A stretch of DNA of 19,133 bases. Source: Clostridiales bacterium (GTDB lineage Bacteria; Bacillota; Clostridia; Oscillospirales; Acutalibacteraceae). Position 1 is the first letter of the stretch; each line of letters opens with the position of its first letter. The translations under genes and the position numbers were made by a program. This document shows, piece by piece, positions 6,788 to 14,969 of this stretch. Below the pieces are notes generated by a model. It did not search any database. It worked only from the letters and a program-made list of their open reading frames with translations, and was not told the DNA's origin. The DNA is taken from assembly GCA_019416395.1 (NCBI GenBank), contig DXXH01000014.1:1-19133 (forward strand), written 5' to 3'.

Positions 6788-8137
6788 TCACTCCTTCAAC
6801 GCAGCCACGATTTGGTCTGTCTGCATTCCCCGGGACCCTTTCACCAATACGGCGTCCCCTTCCCGTAGGGTTTCCTTTAAATAGGCAATGGCTTCCTGGT
6901 TGGTTCCAAACCACTGGGCGCCTTCTCCATAGCCATTGGCAATTTCCTGGGACAGGGGACCGATCCCCACCAGCAGGTTCACGCCCTTTTCCCGGGCATA
7001 CTCGCCCACCTCACGGTGGCCTTGCTGGGCGAAATCCCCCAGCTCCAGCATATCCGCCAACACCGCTACCCGCCGGCCAGATACTTTCCGGCTCTGGAGC
7101 ACGTCGATGGCGCTGCGCATGGAATCCGGACTGGCGTTATAGCTGTCGTCAATGATCAGCAAGCCGTTGGCTTCCACCACCTGCTGGCGCATGGCCGGCG
7201 CTTTGTAGGCGGAAATGGCCCGGACAGCGTCTTCCCCGGGGACTCCCAGGTACCGGGCGACTGCCATGGCAGCCAACGCATTCCGCACATTGTGTTCCCC
7301 AGCAGCAGGGACAAACACTTCCGTTTTCTCTCCGGCAGGGGACTGGCAAGTGAAAAAGGTTCCCTTATCCGCCTCATTTAAGCCGTAGGCCCGCCAATCG
7401 CAGTTCGGCCCTAAGCCAAACGTGACCACTTTCCCGCCCAAGGTGTTCTTCAGTGTGGGCAGAAGATCGTCGTCGCCGTTGACAAACAGGGCGCCGCCTT
7501 CCGGCAGATAATCGGCGATATGGGCTTTCTCTTCCAAGATATTCTCCCGGGACTTCATGAACTCAATGTGGGATACCCCAATATTGGTCATCACCGCACA
7601 GGTGGGCTTTACCACCGCCGCAATGCGGGCCATCTCCCCGGGCATACTCACTCCCATTTCCACCACAGCGGCAGTATGCTCCTTCCGAAGACCGCATATG
7701 GTCACCGGCACTCCCACCTGGCTATTTTGATTCCCAGCGGTTTTCATCACCCGGAACGTGGCGGAAAGAGCCTGGGCAACCATTTCTTTGGCGGTAGTTT
7801 TCCCAACGCTGCCTGTGATCCCCACCACGGGAATCTGGAATTGCTCCCGGTACCAGGCCGCTGTCTTTTGCAGCGCTTCCCGGCAGTCCTTTACAAGAAC
7901 AATGGGCTTTTCTCCCAGGGGAATCTCATGGTCGGTAAATGTGGCGGCAGCAGGACCTTCCAACACGGCAGGAATATAGTCGTGACCATCGGCCCGTTCC
8001 CCACGAATCGGCACAAACATGGCCCCCGCTTTCGCTTGGCGGCTGTCCGTAATAAAGGTGGTCACAACCACCCCTTCGTCTCCACAAAGCAGCTTTCCCC
8101 CTGTGGCTTTCAGGATCTCAGAAATTTTCACTCGCAT
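6788..8137 (-). CDS. murF: UDP-N-acetylmuramoyl-tripeptide--D-alanyl-D-alanine ligase
   Basis: This 449-residue cytoplasmic Mur ligase adds D-Ala-D-Ala to UDP-MurNAc-tripeptide, the last amino-acid step of the peptidoglycan precursor. The N-terminal substrate domain carries FITDSRQAKAGAMFVPIRGERADGHDYI. The ATP-binding P-loop GSVGKTT is at residues 109-115, followed by NQNSQVGVP, a MurF-typical segment. The GEHNVRNALAAMAVA and DDSYNASPDSMRSAIDVL segments mark the C-terminal part. Length is normal for MurF. ATG 8137 follows GAGGTGAT closely. It lies 43 bases after the aminopeptidase gene and in the same operon as murE. Confidence 0.95.
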   Translation of the reverse strand: MRVKISEILKATGGKLLCGDEGVVVTTFITDSRQAKAGAMFVPIRGERADGHDYIPAVLEGPAAATFTDHEIPLGEKPIVLVKDCREALQKTAAWYREQFQIPVVGITGSVGKTTAKEMVAQALSATFRVMKTAGNQNSQVGVPVTICGLRKEHTAAVVEMGVSMPGEMARIAAVVKPTCAVMTNIGVSHIEFMKSRENILEEKAHIADYLPEGGALFVNGDDDLLPTLKNTLGGKVVTFGLGPNCDWRAYGLNEADKGTFFTCQSPAGEKTEVFVPAAGEHNVRNALAAMAVARYLGVPGEDAVRAISAYKAPAMRQQVVEANGLLIIDDSYNASPDSMRSAIDVLQSRKVSGRRVAVLADMLELGDFAQQGHREVGEYAREKGVNLLVGIGPLSQEIANGYGEGAQWFGTNQEAIAYLKETLREGDAVLVKGSRGMQTDQIVAALKE

Positions 8138-8180
8138 ATATCACCTCAACGGCGTTTTTTTGCAGGGCTCTCCCTTCTGT

Positions 8181-9515
8181 TCAGGCCAGAGAACCCATGG
8201 GATCCCAGGGCTCCAGCTCGATGGGCTCCTGAGAAAGTTCGGCAGCTTGCTCGGCAGTCAGGTACTTCTTATTGACCACAACCTGGTATGTATACTCGCT
8301 GAACCAGGCGTCGCTCATCACATAGTAACCGTCCTCGCCGGCATCCTTGCCCCAGCTGTTTTCCACTCTCCAGCGCAGGGGCTGGCCGTTTTCGTCCAGA
8401 TCCACGCCCTGGAACACCATGGCATGGGTCATCAGGCTTTCGCCATAATCCAGACGCTGGGCTTTGTCCATGGAGAACTTCGTGCCAAACAGCTCTTCCG
8501 CTTTGATGGCATCCAGATCCATCACGCCGCCCTCACGCAGAGAGCACTTGCCCACGTCGCAGCCAAACCAAACAGGCTGGCCGTCTTTCATCTGGGCAAT
8601 GGCAGCTTTCTTCAAATCCTCGACCGGCAAGTTCAGGTACTTTACAGGCCGGCCTTCCACCACGTTGCCCAGCAGCTTTACCGTATAGGTCTTGTGATAG
8701 GGCTTGTCGGCGGTGGGGGCGTTGATCAGGCTCACATAGTCGGAAAGCTCCCAACCAATGTACTTCTTAAAGAATTCTGTGCCGGTCAGATTCTCGTCCC
8801 GGATAAACTTTTTCTCTTTATCCCGCACTTCCAGGGTGAAGGTCTTGGGGGGCTTACCCAGAGCTACGCAAAGCATATTGTAAATGGTTTGCATCATGGC
8901 ATCTTTCTCGGAGCGGAGTTCTTCCACGGTCTTGCCCGCCTGATAGCCAGAACGGAGCACGCAGGCGAATTCCCGCAGTTTCCGGGTCATGTAGCTGGTA
9001 ATCTCCCGGGTAGCGGAAGAGCAAGCAGTTTCCGGCATAGCGTCCTTGGGAACCACACCATACTTTTCGATCAGATTGCAGAACATATCCCACTGCCCGC
9101 CGTCATTCAGGGGTGCGGTAAGCAAATGGGCAATGACCCGGCCATTTGTAGGCTCGTTCATGGTGTCCAAAATGCTCTCCAGGAAATAGTTGGATTTTTC
9201 CAGCTTGTCATAGAACAAGGTATAGTTCTGGGAAAGCTCAAACGTATCCAGGTTCAGTTTTTTCATCACCGCAAAACGCATGGTGTTCAGGGCGGCAAAC
9301 ATCCAGCAGCGGCCGCTCTGCTTCTGGTTGGTGATTTTTCCCTGCTCCAGGGAAATGGAGAACTGGTGCCGGTCCTGACGGAAAATCTCGTTGTTGGTGG
9401 CGGCCTTTACCACGCCGCAATTGGTCACAGCGCGCATGGCGACCTGTTTTGCCAAATCCCCGTCGAAAGCCTTTTCATACGCTTCCAGCTGTTCCAGAGT
9501 GATGTTCTTGTCCAT
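8181..9515 (-). CDS. pepC: Aminopeptidase C / bleomycin hydrolase-like cysteine peptidase (family C1)
   Basis: A 444-residue cytoplasmic cysteine aminopeptidase of the PepC/bleomycin hydrolase type, which in known members forms a hexameric barrel and trims N-terminal residues from peptides. The papain-like triad is visible: Cys70 in QSGRCWMFAALN, His364 in MTHAMVFQGVDL and Asn386 in RVENSWGKDAGEDGYY. There is no signal peptide. Length equals known PepC proteins. ATG 9515 has GAAAGGA about ten bases upstream. The gene sits between murE and murF, 62 bases after the murE stop with no clear terminator between, so it is probably co-transcribed. A link to wall-peptide recycling is conceivable, but general peptide use is the standard role. 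Confidence 0.93.
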   Translation of the reverse strand: MDKNITLEQLEAYEKAFDGDLAKQVAMRAVTNCGVVKAATNNEIFRQDRHQFSISLEQGKITNQKQSGRCWMFAALNTMRFAVMKKLNLDTFELSQNYTLFYDKLEKSNYFLESILDTMNEPTNGRVIAHLLTAPLNDGGQWDMFCNLIEKYGVVPKDAMPETACSSATREITSYMTRKLREFACVLRSGYQAGKTVEELRSEKDAMMQTIYNMLCVALGKPPKTFTLEVRDKEKKFIRDENLTGTEFFKKYIGWELSDYVSLINAPTADKPYHKTYTVKLLGNVVEGRPVKYLNLPVEDLKKAAIAQMKDGQPVWFGCDVGKCSLREGGVMDLDAIKAEELFGTKFSMDKAQRLDYGESLMTHAMVFQGVDLDENGQPLRWRVENSWGKDAGEDGYYVMSDAWFSEYTYQVVVNKKYLTAEQAAELSQEPIELEPWDPMGSLA

Positions 9516-9577
9516 GTTGATACAGTCCTTTCTACATTAAAATACTTATACCGATAAACTCCCTCGTATTGTTTTAG

Positions 9578-11035
9578 TTATTTCCCCATTTCTTCCAAAA
9601 GCTCCCGGATCACGACCCGCTCGTCAAAGGGGTATTTCTTGCCCTGGATCTCCTGGTAGTCCTCATGGCCTTTTCCCGCCAGGACGATAATATCTCCGTC
9701 CTGGGCATTTTCCAAGCACCAGCGGATCGCTTCCCGCCGGTCCGGTATCTCAATATACTTGCCATCTGTTTTGGCCATGCCGGTCTTGATGTCCGCAATG
9801 ATGTCCAGCACGTCTTCAAACCGGGAATTGTCCGCGGTAATCACGGAAAGGTCCGCCAAATTTCCGCTCACTTCCCCCATCTCGTACCGGCGCACCTTGG
9901 GACGGTTTCCACCGGCGCCAAACAAGCAAATCAGCCTTTTGGGATTGTACTCCCGCAGGGTGGTGAGAATATTCTCCATGCTCACCGCGTTGTGGGCGTA
10001 ATCCAGCAGCAAGGTATAATTCCCCGGCACAGGCACCGGTTCCACCCGGCCCTTGACCTTTACGGTGGCAAGTCCCTGCTTCATAGCTTCTACGGGGATC
10101 CCCAGCTCATGGCAGCACCCAATGGCCGCCAAAGCGTTGTAGGCGTTAAATCTTCCGGGAATATCCACTTCCGCTGTAAATGTCTCCTCGCCGGACACTT
10201 CGAAAGCGATTCCCAAAAAGCCCGGGCGGTTAAGATGGCGGCAATCTGCCCCCCGCAAATCCGCAGGCTTTTCAAAGCCATAGGTTTTCACCTGGCAGGT
10301 ATGGCCCCGGAGGATTCCTTCCAGACTGGGATCGTCCGCATTCATAACGCCGGTCTTGCACATGGTGAAAAGCTTGGCTTTGCTTTCCATATATTCTTCC
10401 ATGTCCTTGTGCTCCACCCCGCCGATATGGTCCTCGGAGAAATTGGTGAACACTCCCACTTCAAAGGGGAACCCGTACACTCGAAAATCTTTTAATCCAA
10501 TGGAAGAGGCTTCCATCACGCAATACTTGCAGCCTGCGTCCGCCATGCGCCGCAAATACATTTGTATATCATAGCTCATAGGGGTGGTGTTGTCCGTGGG
10601 AAGCAGTTGCTCCCCGATCAACACTCCAATGGTGCCGATCACCCCGGTCTTATATCCTGCGGCCTCTAAAATGGAACGGACCATATATGCGGTGGTGGTT
10701 TTGCCTTTGGTGCCGGTAATGCCGATCACCGATATATCCCCTTCCGCCGGATTGCCGAAAAAGGCCGCACTCACCAGCGCCAACGCCTTCCGGGTATCTT
10801 CCACCAGAACCACCTGGGCTCCGGGGGCGTCCACAGGCTCCTCGGCGATCACCACAACCGCTCCCGCCTCTGCGGCGTTTTTCGCGTACTTGTGACCGTC
10901 GGAAGCAGAACCCCGAATACACACAAAAGCGCTGCCCGGTTTCGCCTTCCGGGAATCGTACACTATATCTGAAATTTCACAATCGTTAAAACCACTTGTA
11001 ATGCCCAAGGGGGCCAGCAAAGAGGCTAAATTCAT
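9578..11035 (-). CDS. murE: UDP-N-acetylmuramoyl-L-alanyl-D-glutamate ligase (MurE, variant specificity motif)
   Basis: A 485-residue Mur ligase that adds the third stem-peptide amino acid to UDP-MurNAc-L-Ala-D-Glu. Domain 1 holds DIVYDSRKAKPGSAFVCIRG. The P-loop GTKGKTT is at residues 108-114. TNFSEDHIGG, followed by a SKAKLF segment that probably holds the modified lysine, lies in the middle, and DYAHNAVSMENIL begins the C-terminal domain. Where meso-diaminopimelate ligases have DNPR, this protein has DNSR (402-405): the Arg and Asn are kept, the Pro is Ser. Diaminopimelate is thus the likeliest substrate but is not certain. ATG 11035 is chosen because GGAAG lies upstream; an in-frame start at 11077 is unsupported. 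First gene of the operon. Confidence 0.9.
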   Translation of the reverse strand: MNLASLLAPLGITSGFNDCEISDIVYDSRKAKPGSAFVCIRGSASDGHKYAKNAAEAGAVVVIAEEPVDAPGAQVVLVEDTRKALALVSAAFFGNPAEGDISVIGITGTKGKTTTAYMVRSILEAAGYKTGVIGTIGVLIGEQLLPTDNTTPMSYDIQMYLRRMADAGCKYCVMEASSIGLKDFRVYGFPFEVGVFTNFSEDHIGGVEHKDMEEYMESKAKLFTMCKTGVMNADDPSLEGILRGHTCQVKTYGFEKPADLRGADCRHLNRPGFLGIAFEVSGEETFTAEVDIPGRFNAYNALAAIGCCHELGIPVEAMKQGLATVKVKGRVEPVPVPGNYTLLLDYAHNAVSMENILTTLREYNPKRLICLFGAGGNRPKVRRYEMGEVSGNLADLSVITADNSRFEDVLDIIADIKTGMAKTDGKYIEIPDRREAIRWCLENAQDGDIIVLAGKGHEDYQEIQGKKYPFDERVVIRELLEEMGK

Positions 11036-11094
11036 AAAAGCACTTCCTTTCCCTGGTAAAAACCCTGGTCGTAGCATGAAAAAATCACGGAATT

Positions 11095-11123
11095 ATCATA
11101 CTCTTTTCCCAATATCTTGTCAA
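11095..11123 (-). promoter_or_regulatory. murE operon promoter
   Basis: On the minus strand TTGACA (11123-11118) is a perfect -35 box, 17 bases from TATGAT (11100-11095). Transcription would start near 11088, about 53 bases before murE. This is the best sigma-A-type promoter in the window and suggests strong constitutive expression. Confidence 0.75.
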
Positions 11124-11165
11124 TCGCCAAGGCCAATTTGCGCCGAAATGTAGAAGCTTTCTCAC

Positions 11166-11220
11166 TTTACTTACATTTTACGTTTCCACCCTTCTGCACT
11201 TTACATACAGTGTTTATCAT
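11166..11220 (+). promoter_or_regulatory. Candidate PhoP-box repeats and pstS promoter
   Basis: TTTAC occurs at 11166-11170 and again at 11177-11181, exactly 11 bases apart, and TTTACA at 11200-11205. Gram-positive PhoP boxes are TT(A/T)ACA-like direct repeats with about that period. TATCAT (11215-11220) is a plausible -10; no good -35 precedes it, which fits an activator-dependent promoter. Assignment rests on spacing and location upstream of pstS. Confidence 0.4.
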
Positions 11221-11282
11221 GATGGCCGTAGGTAAGAGATAAGGACACACTACCTAGAAAAACCAAAAGGAAGGTCATTACC

Positions 11283-12227
11283 ATGAAAAAAGTTCTTTCG
11301 GCCATTTTGGCAATCACCCTGTGCGCTTCCATGCTGGCAGGCTGCGGCGGCGACAACAGCTCCTCTACCAGCGAGGGTTCCACCTCTGACAGCAGCGCTT
11401 CCCAGAGCTCCGCTTCCGAAGAGGGTTCTTCCTCTGGGGCCCAGGCGAAAGGCACTGCCGCTTCCGGTCCCATCACTGTAATCTCCCGTGAAGACGGTTC
11501 CGGTACACGGGGCGCTTTCGTGGAGCTGATGGGCGTTGAGACCGACGAGGGTGACATGACCACCACAGACGCCGAAATCTGCAACAGCACCGAAGTTGTG
11601 ATCCAGTCCGTAGCAGGCAACACCGGCGCCATCGGTTACATCTCCCTGGGCTCTCTGGACGACACCGTAAAGGGTGTGAAGATCGACGGTGTGGAACCCA
11701 CTGCTGAGAACATCGAAAACGGCACTTACAAGGTATCCCGTCCCTTCAACGTCGCCACCAAAGGCGAGGACCTTTCCGAAGTGGCTCAGGACTTTATGAA
11801 CTACATCATGAGCGAGGAAGGCCAGGCCATTGTGGCAGAGGATTACATTCCCATCGCTGACGTGGAGCCCTACTCCGGCAACCAGCCTTCCGGCAAAGTC
11901 ACGGTTTCCGGTTCCTCTTCCGTCTCTCCTCTGATGGAGAAACTCATTGAGGGGTATCAGACGGTGAACCCCAACGCTGAGATCGAATTGCAGACCAGTG
12001 CCTCCACCACCGGCATGACCAACACCATTGACGGCGTATGCGATATCGGCATGGCTTCCCGTGAGCTGAAGCAGGAAGAGCTGGACGCCGGCCTGGTGAA
12101 CACTGTAATCGCCACAGACGGAATCGCCATCATCGTGAACAACGATTCCCCCATCGACGAGCTGACCAGCGAGCAGGTCCAGAAGATCTACACCGGCGAA
12201 ATCACCGATTGGTCCGAGCTGGCCTAA
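11283..12227 (+). CDS. pstS: Phosphate-binding lipoprotein PstS, circularly permuted
   Basis: A 314-residue extracellular lipoprotein that binds phosphate for the Pst importer. The signal peptide ends in the lipobox LAGC with Cys21, followed by a Ser/Thr-rich linker to about residue 60. The binding domain is in unusual order: ITVISREDGSGTRGAF (64-79), which normally follows the first half of PstS, comes first. GSSSVSPLMEKL (210-221), DIGMASREL and IVNNDSPIDELTSEQVQKIYTGEITDWSEL, which normally open PstS, come last. All recognisable phosphate-binding segments are present, so it should be functional. ATG 11283 follows AAGGAAGG. It is the first gene of the pst operon, and a hairpin after it probably raises its level above the downstream genes. 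Confidence 0.9.
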   Translation: MKKVLSAILAITLCASMLAGCGGDNSSSTSEGSTSDSSASQSSASEEGSSSGAQAKGTAASGPITVISREDGSGTRGAFVELMGVETDEGDMTTTDAEICNSTEVVIQSVAGNTGAIGYISLGSLDDTVKGVKIDGVEPTAENIENGTYKVSRPFNVATKGEDLSEVAQDFMNYIMSEEGQAIVAEDYIPIADVEPYSGNQPSGKVTVSGSSSVSPLMEKLIEGYQTVNPNAEIELQTSASTTGMTNTIDGVCDIGMASRELKQEELDAGLVNTVIATDGIAIIVNNDSPIDELTSEQVQKIYTGEITDWSELA

Positions 12228-12258
12228 CACTCCCACGCCAAACAACGAATCACATAGG

Positions 12259-12304
12259 AAGGGGCTGCAGGCCGGTATTCACCGCCTGATTCAGCCCCTT
12301 TTCT
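12259..12304 (+). terminator. Hairpin between pstS and pstC (partial terminator or 3' stabiliser)
   Basis: AAGGGGCTG (12259-12267) pairs with CAGCCCCTT (12292-12300), with inner CAGG/CCTG and CGGT/ACCG stems and an ATTC loop; TTCT follows. The weak T-run suggests partial termination or protection of the pstS transcript, a known way to make more binding protein than membrane subunits. Confidence 0.65.
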
Positions 12305-12325
12305 GTAGGAGGGCAGTCACTACTT

Positions 12326-13209
12326 ATGAAAGAATCCACTAAACCACGTCACAGCAGACAATTGAAAGAACGGGTCATGCAGGTGGTCTTCCTGATTGCC
12401 GCGTGCATCTCCATTCTGGCGGTAGCATTGATCTGTATCTACCTCTTTGCCAACGGCCTTCCCGCCATTGGGGAAATCGGCCCGCTCAACTTCCTTTTGG
12501 GTACGGAATGGCGCCCTAACAGCGACCAATACGGCATTTTCCCCATGATCCTGGGCAGCATCTACGTTACAGCGGGCGCCATCATCGTGGGTGTTCCCCT
12601 GGGCCTTTTAGCCGCCATTTTCATGGCCAAGTTCTGCCCCGCCCCGCTGTATAGATTCTTGAAGCCGGCGGTAAACCTGCTGGCGGGGATTCCTTCAATC
12701 GTCTATGGCTTTTCGGTTTGATGGTCATCGTCCCCATTATGCAGACCTTTTTCGGGAACAACCACGGCAAAAGCATTTTAACCGCCTCTATCCTTTTGGG
12801 CATCATGATCCTGCCCACCATCATCGGCGTTTCCGAAAGCGCGATCCGCGCCGTTCCTGACAGCTATTACGAAGGGGCTTTGGCTTTGGGGGCAAGCCAT
12901 GAGCGCAGTGTGTTCTTTGTCACGGTCCCCGCGGCGAAATCTGGCATTATGGCTGGCATTATCCTGGGCGTGGGCCGGGCCATCGGCGAAACCATGGCAG
13001 TGATCATGATTGCCGGCAACCAGCCCCGGATCCCCGGCAGCCTGCTGGACGGCGTACGCACCCTGACCGGCAACATCGTCATGGAAATGGGCTACGCCAC
13101 CGGCCTGCACCGGGAAGCGTTGATCGCCACCGGCGTGGTGTTATTCGTGTTCATTCTGATTATCAACCTGCTGTTTTCCATCATCAAGCGGAAGGAGAGT
13201 AAGGCATGA
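12326..13209 (+). CDS. pstC: Phosphate ABC transporter permease PstC, with single-base frameshift
   Basis: One of the two membrane subunits of the Pst importer. The frame from ATG 12326 (AGGAGG upstream) stops at 12719-12721 after AGIPSIVYGFSV. The remaining half continues in another frame from LMVIVPIMQTFF through the cytoplasmic coupling segment (EGALALGASHERSVFF...VPAAKSGIMAGIILGVGRAIGET). One extra T in the four-T run at 12710-12713 would restore AGIPSIVYGFFGLMVIV, the usual PstC sequence, and a normal length near 294 residues with about six membrane helices. Stop and pstA start overlap by four bases (ATGA). The rest of the operon is intact, so I suspect a homopolymer sequencing error, but a real mutation would abolish transport. 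Confidence 0.88.
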
Positions 13210-14120
13210 GCGATTTGACGGAAAATCTGAAAAAGAAATCCCCCGCTGACCGGATCGTGGCCATCAACAAGCCCACTTTTCAGCAGGCGTTGAAACAGTA
13301 TAAGAGATCGCCTTTTTCCCTGTTCCTGCGGGTCATCGTCACCTTGGCCGCCATCATCACCGTAGCGGTTCTGCTGTTCCTGGTGGCGTACATCATTGTT
13401 ATGGGCGTTCCCAATTTGAAGCCTTCCCTGTTTGAGCTGGAATACAACAGCGAAAACGCTTCGTTGCTTCCGGCCTTGATCAACACTGTGATCATGACGC
13501 TCCTGTCCCTGATCGTTGCGGTCCCCATCGGCATTTTCTCCGCCATCTACCTGGTGGAATACGCCCGCCGCGGCAATAAACTGGTAGGAGTGGTGCGCAT
13601 CACTGCCGAAACCCTTTCGGGGATCCCTTCCATCGTCTACGGCCTGTTCGGCTTCCTGTTTTTCGGCGTGTCCTTTGGCTGGGGCTACTCCATGCTGGGC
13701 GGCGCTTTGACCATGGCCATTATGATTCTCCCCTTGGTCATGCGCACCACGGAAGAAGCCCTGATGGGTGTGCCCGATTCCTTCCGGGAAGGCAGCTTCG
13801 GCCTGGGAGCCGGTAAACTGCGTACCGTGTTCCGTATCATTTTGCCCTCTGCCATGCCTGGGATCCTCTCCGGCATCATTCTGGGAGTGGGCCGGATCGT
13901 AGGGGAAACCGCCGCTTTGATGTTCACCTCCGGCACAGTGGCCCAGGTGGCCGTCAACCCCATGGAGTCTGGCCGGACCTTGGCGGTACATATGTACAAC
14001 CTGTTGAACGAAGGCCTGGCACGTGAGGCCGCTTACGCCACAGCCGTGGTGCTGCTGGTACTGGTGGTTGGCATCAACGCCCTTTCCTCTTTTGTGGCCA
14101 GGAAATTCACCAAGGCGTAA
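13206..14120 (+). CDS. pstA: Phosphate ABC transporter permease PstA
   Basis: A 304-residue inner-membrane subunit that pairs with PstC to form the phosphate channel. A charged N-terminal tail of about 40 residues precedes the first membrane helix (FLRVIVTLAAIITVAVLLFLVAYIIV). Further helices follow, with the GIPSIVYGLFGFLFFG segment typical of Pst permeases. The EAA-type coupling loop reads EALMGVPDSFREGSFGLGAGKLRTVFRIILPSAMPGILSGIILGVGRIVGET. The start codon overlaps the pstC stop, so translation is coupled. The 81-base gap to pstB contains a GGGCGG/CCGCCC hairpin (14136-14168) without a T-run. Nothing is missing. Confidence 0.95.
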   Translation: MSDLTENLKKKSPADRIVAINKPTFQQALKQYKRSPFSLFLRVIVTLAAIITVAVLLFLVAYIIVMGVPNLKPSLFELEYNSENASLLPALINTVIMTLLSLIVAVPIGIFSAIYLVEYARRGNKLVGVVRITAETLSGIPSIVYGLFGFLFFGVSFGWGYSMLGGALTMAIMILPLVMRTTEEALMGVPDSFREGSFGLGAGKLRTVFRIILPSAMPGILSGIILGVGRIVGETAALMFTSGTVAQVAVNPMESGRTLAVHMYNLLNEGLAREAAYATAVVLLVLVVGINALSSFVARKFTKA

Positions 14121-14201
14121 ATTTTTGAAAGATCCGGGCGGCGCTTTTAAATATATGCTGCTCCGCCCTGAGATGAACGAAAGGAATGGAAGGTTTCTCT
14201 T

Positions 14202-14951
14202 ATGGATAAAATCACGGTCAAAAACCTGGACCTCTACTATGGGGATTTCAAAGCCCTGAAATCTGTGAATATGAGCATCGCCCCCAATGAAGTCACCGCT
14301 TTCATCGGCCCCTCTGGCTGCGGAAAATCCACCCTGCTCAAATCCCTGAACCGCATGAACGACTTGGTGGAAGGCTGCAAAATCACTGGGGAAATCCTTT
14401 TGGACGGGGAAGATATCTACGGCAACATCGACGTGAACCAGCTGCGCAAGCGGGTGGGCATGGTCTTCCAGAAGCCCAACCCCTTCCCCATGAGCGTGTA
14501 CGACAACATCGCGTACGGCCCCCGCACCCACGGAATCCACTCCAAGGTAAAGCTGGATGAAATCGTGGAAAAATCCTTGCGGGGCGCCGCCATCTGGGAC
14601 GAATTGAAGGACCGCTTAAAGAAAAGCGCTTTGGGGCTTTCCGGTGGCCAGCAGCAGCGTCTGTGCATCGCCCGGGCTTTGGCGGTGGAACCGGAAGTGC
14701 TGCTCATGGACGAACCCACGTCCGCTTTGGACCCCATTTCCACCTCGAAGATCGAGGAGCTTGCAATGGAGCTGAAATCAGATTATACTATCGTTATCGT
14801 GACTCATAATATGCAGCAGGCCGCCCGTATTTCGGACAAAACGGCGTTCTTCCTCTTAGGCGAGCTGGTGGAATTCGGTCCTACCGAAACGGTATTCTCT
14901 ATGCCCAAAGACAAGCGTACTGAAGATTACATCACCGGCCGGTTTGGCTGA
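14202..14951 (+). CDS. pstB: Phosphate ABC transporter ATPase PstB
   Basis: A 249-residue cytoplasmic ATPase that powers the PstCA channel. Walker A GPSGCGKST is at residues 36-44, the signature LSGGQQQR at 146-153, Walker B with catalytic Glu VLLMDEP at 166-172 and the H-loop IVTHNM follows. The segment FQKPNPFPMSVYDNIAYGPR is diagnostic for PstB among importer ATPases. Length is normal. ATG 14202 follows GGAAGG by eight bases. phoU starts 18 bases after its stop. Confidence 0.97.
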   Translation: MDKITVKNLDLYYGDFKALKSVNMSIAPNEVTAFIGPSGCGKSTLLKSLNRMNDLVEGCKITGEILLDGEDIYGNIDVNQLRKRVGMVFQKPNPFPMSVYDNIAYGPRTHGIHSKVKLDEIVEKSLRGAAIWDELKDRLKKSALGLSGGQQQRLCIARALAVEPEVLLMDEPTSALDPISTSKIEELAMELKSDYTIVIVTHNMQQAARISDKTAFFLLGELVEFGPTETVFSMPKDKRTEDYITGRFG

Positions 14952-14969
14952 TGGGAAAGGATTTGCACT

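Noticed and set aside
8019..9557. 512-codon plus-strand open frame opposite pepC
   Set aside because: Antisense to a peptidase with a complete catalytic triad; His/Gln/Gly-rich composition is typical of a shadow frame.
14136..14168. Terminator between pstA and pstB
   Set aside because: The GGGCGG/CCGCCC hairpin has a 21-base loop and no following T-run, so at most it affects RNA processing.
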